DNA from: Nitratireductor aquimarinus
GTDB lineage: Bacteria > Pseudomonadota > Alphaproteobacteria > Rhizobiales > Rhizobiaceae
Assembly (NCBI RefSeq): GCF_017255295.1
Contig: NZ_JAFKDE010000011.1
Coordinates: 62,001-126,000, forward strand
DNA length: 64,000 nucleotides
Reading direction: 5' to 3'
Shown here in pieces: positions 9,056 to 16,803 of this stretch; the stretch's first letter is position 1; every line of letters starts with the position of its first letter. The translations under genes and the position numbers were made by a program. The notes beneath the pieces were generated by a model. The model searched no databases. It saw nothing but the letters and a program-made list of their open reading frames with translations, and was not told the DNA's origin.

Positions 9056-9876
9056 GCCCGAAGCTGAAGAAATCCTTCCTCTACTGGGCGCTGCTCTCGC
9101 CGCTCATCGTGTTGATCCTGTTCCCGTTCGCCGTGATGTTCATCACCGCGATCAAGCCGGCAAATGAAGTGCTCTCGCCCACCTGGTGGCCGCGCGAGCC
9201 GGCATGGCGCAACTTCATCGACATGTGGGCCGTAACCAATTTCGGCAATGCGTTGTGGAACTCGGTCTATGTTTCGGTTCTGTCGACCGTGCTGGCGCTC
9301 GCCGTCTCCATTCCCGCAGCCTATGCGATGAGCCGTTTCCGTTTCGCGGGACAGGGCTTCTTCCGCCAGTTCCTTCTGGTCACGCAGATGCTGTCGCCCA
9401 TCGTGCTGGTGATCGGCCTGTTCCGACTGGTCGTGTGGCTCGGCCTGCTCGACAATGTGAATTCCATCGTCTTCGTCTATGGCGCGTTCAACGTCGCCTT
9501 CACGGTGTGGATGCTGCAGAGCTATTTTTCCACCATCCCGAAGGATCTGGAGGAAGCCGCCTGGATCGAGGGCGCGAGCCCGGCAAAGGCGCTGGTGATG
9601 GTGTTCCTGCCGCTTGCCCTTCCGGCCATGACGGTCACCGCCATCTTCTCCTTCATCAATGCCTGGAACGAGTTCGTGATCGCACTCACCATGCTGCGGC
9701 GGCAGGAGAGCTACACGCTGCCGATCCAGATCTTCTCGCTGGTTGCCGGCCGCTACACGGTCGAATGGCACCATGTCATGGCGGCCACGTTCGTCGCCAC
9801 AATTCCCGTCGCCATCATCTTTGCCTGGTTGCAGCGCTATCTCGTGCGTGGCCTCGCGATCGGCGCGGTGAAATAG
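9052..9876 (+). CDS. ABC transporter permease (MalG/UgpE type)
   Basis: Second permease, 274 residues, about six membrane segments. The EAA loop reads [20 protein letters not shown] near residues 165-184. The start codon overlaps the stop of the previous permease. Together with the binding protein, the partner permease and the ATPase on the other strand it completes a family-1 carbohydrate-type importer. A RidA gene follows after 21 bases in the same direction. Confidence 0.88.
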   Translation: MSPKLKKSFLYWALLSPLIVLILFPFAVMFITAIKPANEVLSPTWWPREPAWRNFIDMWAVTNFGNALWNSVYVSVLSTVLALAVSIPAAYAMSRFRFAGQGFFRQFLLVTQMLSPIVLVIGLFRLVVWLGLLDNVNSIVFVYGAFNVAFTVWMLQSYFSTIPKDLEEAAWIEGASPAKALVMVFLPLALPAMTVTAIFSFINAWNEFVIALTMLRRQESYTLPIQIFSLVAGRYTVEWHHVMAATFVATIPVAIIFAWLQRYLVRGLAIGAVK

Positions 9877-9897
9877 GTCTCAAAACGGAGTTTATCG

Positions 9898-10263
9898 ATG
9901 ACCAAGCAGTGCTTTGGCACATCCCATGTGCCGCTTTCCCCCGCCGTTCGTGCCGGCGACTTCGTCTACATTTCGGGCCAGGTGCCCGTTGGTGAGGATG
10001 GCGTTGTCGTTCAGGGCGGCATCACCGAGCAGACCCAGCAGGTGATGGCCAACGTCAAGGCCGCGCTGGCGCTCGCCGGCTGCTCGCTGGACGATGTGGT
10101 CAAGACGACCGTCTGGCTGGAAGACGCGCGCGATTTCGGCCCCTTCAACGCCGTCTATGGAAAGCACTTCCCCAAGGATCCGCCGGCGCGCACCACCGTT
10201 GAATCGCGGCTGATGCTCGACATCAAGATCGAGGTCGAGGCCGTCGCCTACAAGCCGCTCTGA
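9898..10263 (+). CDS. RidA/YER057c/UK114-family protein
   Basis: Small soluble protein of 121 residues with the RidA core: VYISGQVPV near the N-terminus and ARTTVES in the last third, where the arginine of the ARTTVE motif binds the carboxylate of an imine. RidA proteins hydrolyse reactive enamine/imine intermediates released by PLP dehydratases to keto acids. Its place in the same locus as a D-serine-dehydratase-like enzyme supports such a role here. It lies between the importer and the M81 gene, all in one direction. Confidence 0.85.
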   Translation: MTKQCFGTSHVPLSPAVRAGDFVYISGQVPVGEDGVVVQGGITEQTQQVMANVKAALALAGCSLDDVVKTTVWLEDARDFGPFNAVYGKHFPKDPPARTTVESRLMLDIKIEVEAVAYKPL

Positions 10264-10288
10264 TCCAGACAAACCGGAATCTCATCGC

Positions 10289-11755
10289 ATGCGTGTCTTC
10301 ACGGCGTCGCTCGCCACCGAAACCAACACCTTTTCGCCCATCCCCACGGATCGCGGGGATTTCGAGATGGCTTTCTACGCCGGACCCGGCGACCATCCCG
10401 AAACCCCCACGCTCTGCTCCGCGCCGATTCCGGTTCTGCGGCGGCGGGCGAAGGAGGAGGGGTTCACCCTGATCGAGGGCACCGCCACCTGGGCGGAGCC
10501 GGGCGGTTATGTCCGTCTCGATGTCTATGAGGCGCTGCGCGATGAGATTCTCGATCAGCTGCGGGCCGCCATGCCGGTGGACTGCGTGGTGCTCGGCCTG
10601 CACGGCGCGATGGTGGCGCGCGGGCTCGACGATTGCGAGGGCGATCTGCTTGCCCGTGTGCGCGAGATCGTCGGCCCCAATGTGATCGTTGCCGCTGAAC
10701 TCGACCCGCACAGCCATCTGACGGCGAAGCGCGTTGCGGCGGCGGACATTCTCGCCGCCTTTCTGGAGTTTCCGCATACGGATTTTCTCGAGCGCGCCGA
10801 GCATGTGGTGGATCTGGCGCTGCGCGCCACGCGCGGCGAAATCCGCCCCGTGATCTCCACCTTCGACTGCCGCATGATCGACGTCTTTCCCACGAGCCGC
10901 GAGCCCATGCGCTCCTTCGTGGACCGCATGAAGGCGCTTCAGGGCAGGGGGGACGTTCTTTCGGCCTCGCTGATCCATGGCTTCATGGGAGGCGACGTGC
11001 CCGAGCTTGGCACCCAGGTCATGGTCGTCACCGACAATGCGCCGGAGGCCGGTGACGCACTGGCCGAAGAACTGGGGCTGGAGGTGCGCGGCATGCGTGG
11101 CATGACCGCGATGAACAGCCTTTCCATCGAAGACGCCATTGCGAAAGCCGGTGCCGGCGGCAGGAGCGGAAAACCCGTCGTGATCGCGGATATGTGGGAC
11201 AATCCCGGTGGCGGAACCGCAGGCGACAACACTGCGCTTTTGCATGCGCTTGTTGAAAGCGGCATCACGCGCGCGGGTGTCGCGACCATCTGGGATCCGC
11301 AGGCCGTCGGCTTTGCCCATGGCGCGGGCGAGGGCACCATTCTCGACATGCGCATCGGCGGCAAGGCGAATGCGGCCAGTGGCACGCCATTTGACGGCAC
11401 ATTCGAAATCCGCAGGCTGGCGGAAGAAGGGTGGCAGACCTTCGGCACCAGCCGCGTCACGCTTGGCCCGGCGGCTGTGGTGCGGCTTGTCGGCACCGAG
11501 ATCGACATCGTGCTCAACACCAACCGCACCCAGACCTTCGAACCGGATATCTTCTCCAATCTCGGGGTCGATCCGTTGGAAAAGCAGGTGCTTCTCATCA
11601 AGTCGACCAACCACTTCCATGCGGGTTTTGCGCCCATCGCGGAAGAGATCATCTACGCGGCGGTGGAAGGGTGCTATCCGAACAATCCGAAGACGGCGGG
11701 ATACACCAAACTCGCCCGCCCAATCTGGCCGATAGACGAGAACGCATTCCAGTAG
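10289..11755 (+). CDS. M81-family metallohydrolase (MlrC-like)
   Basis: Protein of 488 residues of the M81/MlrC family (N-terminal DUF1485 plus C-terminal MlrC domain), starting MRVFTASLATETNTFSPI as these proteins do. Conserved acid-histidine motifs ELDPHSH and EFPHTDF (about residues 137-165) are the probable zinc ligands. The founding member opens linear microcystin; most relatives sit in amino-acid or amide catabolic loci and have unknown substrates. It ends the right arm of the RpiR locus and most likely hydrolyses an amide or related bond of the imported compound. There is no signal peptide, so it is cytoplasmic. Confidence 0.82.
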   Translation: MRVFTASLATETNTFSPIPTDRGDFEMAFYAGPGDHPETPTLCSAPIPVLRRRAKEEGFTLIEGTATWAEPGGYVRLDVYEALRDEILDQLRAAMPVDCVVLGLHGAMVARGLDDCEGDLLARVREIVGPNVIVAAELDPHSHLTAKRVAAADILAAFLEFPHTDFLERAEHVVDLALRATRGEIRPVISTFDCRMIDVFPTSREPMRSFVDRMKALQGRGDVLSASLIHGFMGGDVPELGTQVMVVTDNAPEAGDALAEELGLEVRGMRGMTAMNSLSIEDAIAKAGAGGRSGKPVVIADMWDNPGGGTAGDNTALLHALVESGITRAGVATIWDPQAVGFAHGAGEGTILDMRIGGKANAASGTPFDGTFEIRRLAEEGWQTFGTSRVTLGPAAVVRLVGTEIDIVLNTNRTQTFEPDIFSNLGVDPLEKQVLLIKSTNHFHAGFAPIAEEIIYAAVEGCYPNNPKTAGYTKLARPIWPIDENAFQ

Positions 11756-11869
11756 AAAACCTGCGCTCAAATGCGGCCTGTTTGACCAATCGCAAAGTGT
11801 GCCTCCATGTCGACGGCTAGAAGGAGCCGTCGATATCAAGCGTTCGAAGCCGAACCCAGGAGACCATTC

Positions 11870-12334
11870 ATGAAAGCGATCAAAACCGCCGCCGTGGCAC
11901 TTGTTGCCGGCCTTGCCCTTGGCATCGTCGCAACGCCCGGCTTCGCCGCCGAGTTTGAGATCAGGATGCTCAACAAGGGCGAGAAGGGCGTGATGGTTTT
12001 CGAGCCGGATTTCGTTCGCGCGCAGCCCGGCGACACGATCAATTTCGTCTCGGTCGATCCCGGCCACAATGCCGAGACCATCAAGGGCATGGTTCCTGAG
12101 GGCGCCGAAACATTCCGCAGCAAGGTCAGCAAGGATTTCTCGGTGACGCTGACGGAAGAAGGCATTTACGGCGTCAAATGCACCCCGCATTACGGCATGG
12201 GGATGGTCGCCCTGGTGGTGGTCGGCGAGCCGGGAAATGCCGACGCTGCGGCGAAGGTCAAGCACCCCGGAAAGGCGAAGAAGCACTTTGCCGAACTGTT
12301 TGAAGCGCTGCCGGAAAAACTCGCCGCCAACTGA
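11870..12334 (+). CDS. Pseudoazurin (periplasmic type I copper protein)
   Basis: Cupredoxin of 154 residues with a Sec signal peptide (about 1-24, cleavage after GFAA). The mature part is about 130 residues, the length of pseudoazurins. Copper ligands are visible: a histidine in VDPGHNAE, then Cys, His and Met in KCTPHYGMGM. Pseudoazurins donate electrons to nitrite reductase or nitrous oxide reductase in denitrifiers and accept them from cytochrome bc1. No denitrification gene is adjacent, but an NsrR-globin operon lies head-on behind a shared terminator. The start is at ATG 11870, preceded by AGGAG. Confidence 0.93.
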   Translation: MKAIKTAAVALVAGLALGIVATPGFAAEFEIRMLNKGEKGVMVFEPDFVRAQPGDTINFVSVDPGHNAETIKGMVPEGAETFRSKVSKDFSVTLTEEGIYGVKCTPHYGMGMVALVVVGEPGNADAAAKVKHPGKAKKHFAELFEALPEKLAAN

Positions 12335-12349
12335 TCCGGGCAGGGCTAT

Positions 12350-12375
12350 GCCGGGCGGGTTTCCTGCCCGGCTTT
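12350..12375. terminator. Bidirectional terminator between pseudoazurin and nsrR
   Basis: A 10-bp stem (GCCGGGCGGG at 12350-12359 with its near-complement at 12363-12372, one G-T pair) and a TTT loop, followed by TTTAATT. It lies in the 39-base gap between two converging genes, so it can end transcription from both sides. Confidence 0.75.
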
Positions 12376-12838
12376 AATTCAGGGCCGGGGCCGCGGGAGG
12401 CTCCAGCGCAAGGCCCAGAAGCCCGGCAAGTGCGGAACGCTCGGCCACGAGATCGGCAAGCGAATAGCGGTCGAACACCGCCAGATATGCATCCAGCGCT
12501 TCGGCCACGACGCCCCTCAGGCGACAGGCCGGGTTCAGTGCGCAGCGCGTCTCGCCACCGCCCATGCAGGCGACCAGCGCGAAACTTTCCTCCATCTCCC
12601 GCACGACCGCACCAAGGGTGATTTCCTCCGGCGCACGCGCCAGCGCGATGCCACCGGAGCGGCCGCGCTCCGTGGTCACCACACCCATCTGCGAAAGCCG
12701 ACGCGCGACTTTCAACAGATGGTTGCGCGACAGATCATAGGCATTCGCCACCTCGCTCACCGTGCAACCGGCATCGCCCCGCAGCGCCAGATAAATCAGC
12801 ATCCTGAGCGCATAATCCGTCTGCTGCGTCATACGCAT
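12374..12838 (-). CDS. nsrR: Rrf2-family regulator, NsrR-like
   Basis: Regulator of 154 residues. The N-terminal winged helix (MTQQTDYALRMLIYLALR, VSEVANAYDLSRNHLLKV) is typical of Rrf2 proteins. Three cysteines in CMGGGETRCALNPAC (about residues 92-106) are placed like the [Fe-S] cluster ligands of NsrR, which senses nitric oxide. The gene is the last of a globin - membrane protein - regulator operon, in line with a nitrosative-stress response that controls itself. Two in-frame ATG codons (12838 and 12832) are possible. IscR and RirA are less likely because of the neighbours. Confidence 0.82.
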   Translation of the reverse strand: MRMTQQTDYALRMLIYLALRGDAGCTVSEVANAYDLSRNHLLKVARRLSQMGVVTTERGRSGGIALARAPEEITLGAVVREMEESFALVACMGGGETRCALNPACRLRGVVAEALDAYLAVFDRYSLADLVAERSALAGLLGLALEPPAAPALN

Positions 12839-12842
12839 GGCG

Positions 12843-13325
12843 TCACCCCTGCGCTGCGCCGGAAACCCTGTGGGAGCGCACCAGACCGAACAGGGCGCAG
12901 AGCGATGCGCCAAGCAGGAGGAGCGCTTTAAGGCCCTCGCCGGAAGCGTAGATGAAGTGGTGCATGGAGGCCGGCAGCGGCGAACCGGCAATAACGGCCG
13001 CCATGCGCGTGTCAAGCACGGGCAGAAGCCAGAAGGATTGCACAGCGAGGATCACCACCAGAAGCGCCGTCGCCAGAAGAAGCACGCGTCGCCGATAAAC
13101 GAACACCGTCGCCATCATCAGCAGGACGGCCAGCGCCCATTCAACGCGCGAAAAGGCTGCGAAGGTGACATTGCCGATCTCCAGCGCGACAGGCAGCGAC
13201 ATCGAGCCCGCCTGAAATTTCACCGGTGTGGCCAAAAAGGAAACGCCGCACACCATGCCCAGCCAGATGAGGGCGATGAAGCCATAGGCGGCGAGCGCTG
13301 CGGGGCTGGTTTCGTTCTCACGCAT
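12843..13325 (-). CDS. Four-helix integral membrane protein, function unknown
   Basis: Membrane protein of 160 residues with about four hydrophobic segments (near 13-33, 60-78, 83-105, 130-150). The architecture resembles the DUF4149-like group of small membrane proteins. Its start overlaps the globin stop by 8 bases (ATGCGTGA) and its stop lies 4 bases before nsrR, so the three genes are co-translated. A role in nitric oxide or oxygen stress is inferred from the neighbours only. Confidence 0.75.
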   Translation of the reverse strand: MRENETSPAALAAYGFIALIWLGMVCGVSFLATPVKFQAGSMSLPVALEIGNVTFAAFSRVEWALAVLLMMATVFVYRRRVLLLATALLVVILAVQSFWLLPVLDTRMAAVIAGSPLPASMHHFIYASGEGLKALLLLGASLCALFGLVRSHRVSGAAQG

Positions 13326-13785
13326 TGCCCGCACTCCTCGCACGCGCCGCATCCGGTCCGAGCGCCGCAGGCAGGCGGAAGAACATGGCCAGCCGCAGGC
13401 TCCTTGCAATGCGCTCGGCCCGCTCGACGAAGACCGCCGCGGTGCCCGGCGCGCACAGATCTGCAACCGTCTGCCGGAAGATGCCGAGCCAGATGTCGAA
13501 GTCGGATTCCTCGACGGTGGTGAGCTTCACATGCGCAGGCACGGGTCGGCCGTGATAGCTGCCATCCTTCAGGATCACGGCGCACCAGAAGTCCGTCATC
13601 TTTTCCAGATGCGGTTCCCAGTCGTCCTTGATCTCTCCGGCGAAAATCGGGCCGAGACGCGCATCGCTGCGAACACGGCGATAGAATTCCCGCACCAGAC
13701 GGCCGATGAAAGCGCGGTCCACCGCCGGGTCTTTCAGGGCCTCGTCAGGCTGCGGCCTTGGGCGCGCCGACAATGCATCGCTCAT
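13318..13785 (-). CDS. Group III truncated haemoglobin
   Basis: Globin of 155 residues, within the size of group III truncated haemoglobins. Seen are the FYRRVRSDARLGPIF helix, the KMTDFWCAVILKDGSYHG segment and the proximal histidine in PAHVKL. Such proteins bind O2 or NO in the cytoplasm and are often controlled by NsrR or FNR-type regulators. It is the first gene of the operon with the membrane protein and nsrR. AGGAG stands 8 bases before the start. A palindromic AAAGTG/CACTTT element upstream may be the operator. Confidence 0.88.
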   Translation of the reverse strand: MSDALSARPRPQPDEALKDPAVDRAFIGRLVREFYRRVRSDARLGPIFAGEIKDDWEPHLEKMTDFWCAVILKDGSYHGRPVPAHVKLTTVEESDFDIWLGIFRQTVADLCAPGTAAVFVERAERIARSLRLAMFFRLPAALGPDAARARSAGNA

Positions 13786-13796
13786 GGCATGCTCCT

Positions 13797-13821
13797 AAAG
13801 TGATATATTTGATGCCACTTT
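13797..13821. promoter_or_regulatory. Inverted repeat upstream of the globin operon, NsrR operator candidate
   Basis: AAAGTG (13797-13802) and CACTTT (13816-13821) form 6-bp inverted arms around a 13-base AT-rich centre, 11 bases before the globin start. The position overlaps the expected promoter. Binding by the NsrR-like regulator encoded in the operon is an inference. Confidence 0.45.
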
Positions 13822-13933
13822 TATCATGAAGGCGCGTCCACTCAACAGACGCGATGTCGCAGCGCCGATCTGCCTGGCAGGCGAGGGGGCGGCGGTCTCA
13901 GCCATGGGTTGTGCAGCGCCTCTCATTTAATCT

Positions 13934-13948
13934 TGACAAAGATACTCA
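13934..13948 (+). promoter_or_regulatory. Iron-responsive operator (TGA-N9-TCA) with -35-like TTGACA
   Basis: TGA (13934-13936) and TCA (13946-13948) are separated by exactly nine bases, the form of the IRO motif through which RirA represses iron-uptake genes in rhizobia. The motif overlaps a -35-like TTGACA (13933-13938), so occupancy would block transcription of the siderophore operon that starts about 40 bases downstream. Confidence 0.6.
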
Positions 13949-13989
13949 TATTAATGATGATTGGGAACGAAAACAGCGGATCACTCGTG

Positions 13990-14421
13990 ATGCAGTATCG
14001 TCTCCTTTCGCCAGAAAGCCTGATACCGACCGAAGACGTCGACCCCGACCGGGTTGCCGGGCTTCAGGACGCTATTTTGCGCCATGGCTTCTGGACCGTG
14101 CCCATCGCGGTCGAGAGGAACGCCCTGTTCGTGATGGATGGCCATCATCGTCTCGCCGTCGCCCAGCGCCTGCGTCTTGCCGTCGTTCCGGTTGTGTTGC
14201 GCGACTATTGCGACGTGAAGGTGGAGAGCAGGCGGCCGGGCATGACGATAACGCCAGCGCGCATCTTCGCGATGGCGCGCAGCGGCCGCAAATTCCAGAG
14301 CAAGACCACGCGGCATGTATTCGTAGAGGAACTGCCCGACTGCGCGCTGCCGCTTGGCCATTTGCGTCACCCGGGCATCGCGCCGCGTTTCTTCAGGTCA
14401 GCGCCCGAGGCGCGCCCGTGA
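13990..14421 (+). CDS. SbnI/SerK-like ParB-fold free serine kinase
   Basis: Protein of 143 residues with the ParB/sulfiredoxin-type fold. DGHHR (residues 50-54) and KTTRH (105-109) are the motifs shared by SerK and related free L-serine kinases; staphylococcal SbnI carries the equivalent DGVHR. These enzymes make O-phospho-L-serine, the substrate of SbnA-type synthases, and an SbnA-like gene follows two genes later. It is shorter than SbnI and lacks its long C-terminal part. The start at ATG 13990 begins at the conserved N-terminus; in-frame ATG codons at 13954 and 13957 are alternatives. It is the first gene of the siderophore operon and overlaps the next start by 4 bases. Confidence 0.72.
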   Translation: MQYRLLSPESLIPTEDVDPDRVAGLQDAILRHGFWTVPIAVERNALFVMDGHHRLAVAQRLRLAVVPVVLRDYCDVKVESRRPGMTITPARIFAMARSGRKFQSKTTRHVFVEELPDCALPLGHLRHPGIAPRFFRSAPEARP

Positions 14422-15860
14422 CGTTTCATGGCCACAAGCCCAATGCCGGGCTCTCCCCCGTCTTAAGCCCGGAAATCGCAAGAGTTCTGGCCGAAGAAAG
14501 CACGCTTCTAATGGAGTGGATCGACCGGCACGGCTCCCCGCTCAACCTGATCTGGCCCGGACAGCTGGCGAAGAACCTTGCCGCGATGGAGGCGGTTTTC
14601 GCGCAGTGTCGCGTCGCCCATGCGGTCTATTATGGCGCCAAGGTCAACAAATCACCGGGCCTCATGGCCACGGCATTGAAAGCCGGTGCCGGGATTGACG
14701 TGTCGAGCCTCTATGAGCTTCAGGACGCCCTGCATCTCGGAGCCGATGGGGGAAAGCTCGTGGCAACGGGACCGGCAAAATCCCGGGCGTTTCACGAAGC
14801 CCTGATCGATTGTCAGGCCCTGATTTCGGTCGATTCACCGGAAGAACTCGATGATCTGATCGCCCGCCTTCCAGACCGGGAGTGCGTGCAGCCGGTGCTT
14901 TTGCGCCTGCAGCCTGCCGGTCATGAAAAGAGCCGTTTCGGCATGCCCGCACCGCGCCTGCGCGCCTGCCTTGCGCGCATTGCCGCCGAAAAGAGACTGC
15001 GCTTCGATGGGCTGCACTTTCATATAAGTGGTTATGCCTGGGAAGAGCGCGCAGAAGCATTGCGTGAAGCCGCTCCGCTGATCGCTGAAGCCCGCGCCAT
15101 GGGGTTCGCCCCGCGCATGATCGACATTGGCGGCGGATTGCCGGCGCAATATGTCGATCCGCACGCCTATCGCGTGCATTTGCAGGCGCAGAGGCCTGAC
15201 GATTATCGAACCGGAAGAGTGCCATCCGCGTTCTATCCCTATGGGGGCGCGCTTTCCGCCGCCGACTGGCTGCGCCATTTGCTCGACGCTCCCATGGGCG
15301 ATGGCCTCAGCGTTGCGGACTATCTGAAGCGCGAAGCGCTGACGCTCGGGCTGGAGCCGGGGCGTGCACTCGCCGATCAGACGGCGCTGACGCTCTTTCG
15401 GATACTGCGGGTCAAGGCGCTCACGGCCGGAGACCATGTGATCTTTGTCGAAGGCAGCAGTTTCAGCGCCTGCGAGACTTGGTTTTCGTCCGAATTTCTG
15501 GTCGATCCGGTCCTTTTGCCGACGGGTCGCTCCGCACGCTTACTCAGGCCCGTTCGTGCCTACATCGCAGGCCACAGCTGCCTGGATGAAGACGTGCTGT
15601 GCAACCGTTGGCTCACCTTTCCGGTTGCTCCACGCGCCGGAGACATTCTGGTCTGCGCCAACACCGGCGGCTACCAGATGGACCTCCTCGAAAACGAATT
15701 TCATCGCCACCCGATGCCGGGCCGCCTTTGCGTGGTTCAGGACTCAAATGGGCAGCCAGCTCTTGTTCCTGACACACTGACGAGAGGCGCACATGCTTTG
15801 CAGCACCATTGGCCAGTTGATCGGTTATACGCCGGTCATGACGATCCCTGTGCCGAATAG
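14418..15860 (+). CDS. Type III PLP decarboxylase of the siderophore operon (SbnH-like)
   Basis: Decarboxylase of 480 residues of the diaminopimelate/ornithine decarboxylase fold. The PLP lysine is K75 in [17 protein letters not shown] near 200, IDIGGGLP near 235, GLEPGR near 311 and the cysteine of CLDED near 388 complete the active site. In staphyloferrin B synthesis the homologue SbnH decarboxylates a diaminopropionate unit to a diaminoethane unit; the same chemistry is likely here. The GTG start (14418) overlaps the preceding stop as GTGA. The last 68 bases overlap the start of the next gene, an unusually long overlap. Confidence 0.83.
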   Translation: MTFHGHKPNAGLSPVLSPEIARVLAEESTLLMEWIDRHGSPLNLIWPGQLAKNLAAMEAVFAQCRVAHAVYYGAKVNKSPGLMATALKAGAGIDVSSLYELQDALHLGADGGKLVATGPAKSRAFHEALIDCQALISVDSPEELDDLIARLPDRECVQPVLLRLQPAGHEKSRFGMPAPRLRACLARIAAEKRLRFDGLHFHISGYAWEERAEALREAAPLIAEARAMGFAPRMIDIGGGLPAQYVDPHAYRVHLQAQRPDDYRTGRVPSAFYPYGGALSAADWLRHLLDAPMGDGLSVADYLKREALTLGLEPGRALADQTALTLFRILRVKALTAGDHVIFVEGSSFSACETWFSSEFLVDPVLLPTGRSARLLRPVRAYIAGHSCLDEDVLCNRWLTFPVAPRAGDILVCANTGGYQMDLLENEFHRHPMPGRLCVVQDSNGQPALVPDTLTRGAHALQHHWPVDRLYAGHDDPCAE

Positions 15861-16803
15861 CGACGCTACGCTGGCACTCAAAATCGAGAAGAACAATCCA
15901 GGCGGTTCGATGAAAGACCGCATGGCGCGCAGCATGGTCATTGCCGCACTTGAAGACGGAAGGCTTTCCCCCGGCGGGACGATTGTTGAATCCTCTTCCG
16001 GCAATACCGGCATAGGCCTGGCGCTTGCCGCACAGGAGTTCGGTCTGCGCTTTATCGCCGTGGTTGACCACCACGCCGCACCCGACAAGATCCGCACCAT
16101 GCGGGCGCTCGGCGCGGAGATCCGCTTTGTCGAAGGCGATTTTCGCGAAGACGAGGTTGCGGTGGTGGAGCGGCAGCGGCTTGCCGCACAGCTCGGTGCG
16201 CAGCTACCCGGCGCGCTCTTCATGAACCAGTCCGACAACCCGGCGAACCCGGATGGCTATGCCGGCTTTGTCGATGAATTGCTCGTTCAGTTTCCCAGAG
16301 GGATCGACGCCTTTGTGGGCTGTGTCGGTACCGGCGGCTCCATGACCGGCATCGCCCGGCGTCTGAAGCGGCACAATCCGCGGATTCGCACGATCGCGGT
16401 GGAGCCGGCGGGCTCCATCGTTTTCGGCAAGCCGGGGCATGCCTATTATCAGTCTGGCACGGGAACACCGGCCGGCGACGAAGTGGGCAAAGTGCTCGAT
16501 TACACCTGCATCGATGAAGGCGTGCAGGTTACCGACACGCAGGCGTTTGAAACCGCGCGCCATGTCGCCCGCCATCATGGTCTTCTGGTCGGGGGCTCCA
16601 CGGGCGGAACCATCTACAAGGCGCTGGAATTCATCGCGTCCGGCCATCTTTCGGGCACGGTTGTTACCGTGGTGGCCGATGGCGGCGAGAAATATCTGGG
16701 CTCCATCTTCGATGATGACTGGATGCACAAACGCAACCTGCTCGACCCCGCGATTGGCGAGCAGCTCGAGTTCTGGCTCTCCGGCATGGCGTGCGCGGCA
16801 TGA
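15793..16803 (+). CDS. SbnA-like PLP synthase (cysteine-synthase family)
   Basis: Fold-type II PLP enzyme of 336 residues. The PLP lysine is K41 in NNPGGSMKDR, the substrate loop is SSSGNTG (67-73), and the phosphate-binding loop GTGGSMTG starts near 179. Members of the SbnA branch join O-phospho-L-serine to the amino group of an amino acid (glutamate in SbnA) to give an N-(2-amino-2-carboxyethyl) amino acid, rather than making cysteine. The serine-kinase-like gene upstream supports this. GAGAGG precedes the ATG at 15793, inside the end of the decarboxylase gene. The accepting amino acid cannot be read from the sequence. Confidence 0.82.
   Translation: MLCSTIGQLIGYTPVMTIPVPNSDATLALKIEKNNPGGSMKDRMARSMVIAALEDGRLSPGGTIVESSSGNTGIGLALAAQEFGLRFIAVVDHHAAPDKIRTMRALGAEIRFVEGDFREDEVAVVERQRLAAQLGAQLPGALFMNQSDNPANPDGYAGFVDELLVQFPRGIDAFVGCVGTGGSMTGIARRLKRHNPRIRTIAVEPAGSIVFGKPGHAYYQSGTGTPAGDEVGKVLDYTCIDEGVQVTDTQAFETARHVARHHGLLVGGSTGGTIYKALEFIASGHLSGTVVTVVADGGEKYLGSIFDDDWMHKRNLLDPAIGEQLEFWLSGMACAA

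Noticed and set aside
11784-11798. Possible FNR box upstream of pseudoazurin
   Set aside because: TTGACCAATCGCAA matches the TTGAT-N4-ATCAA pattern in only 7 of 10 positions, too weak to report.
10223-12286. 687-codon frame antisense to the M81 and pseudoazurin genes
   Set aside because: It covers two clear genes on the other strand, has a biased composition and no recognisable domain.
13854-14417. Upstream extension of the decarboxylase frame
   Set aside because: It runs through the serine-kinase-like gene and its promoter; family similarity begins only at the GTG start at 14418.
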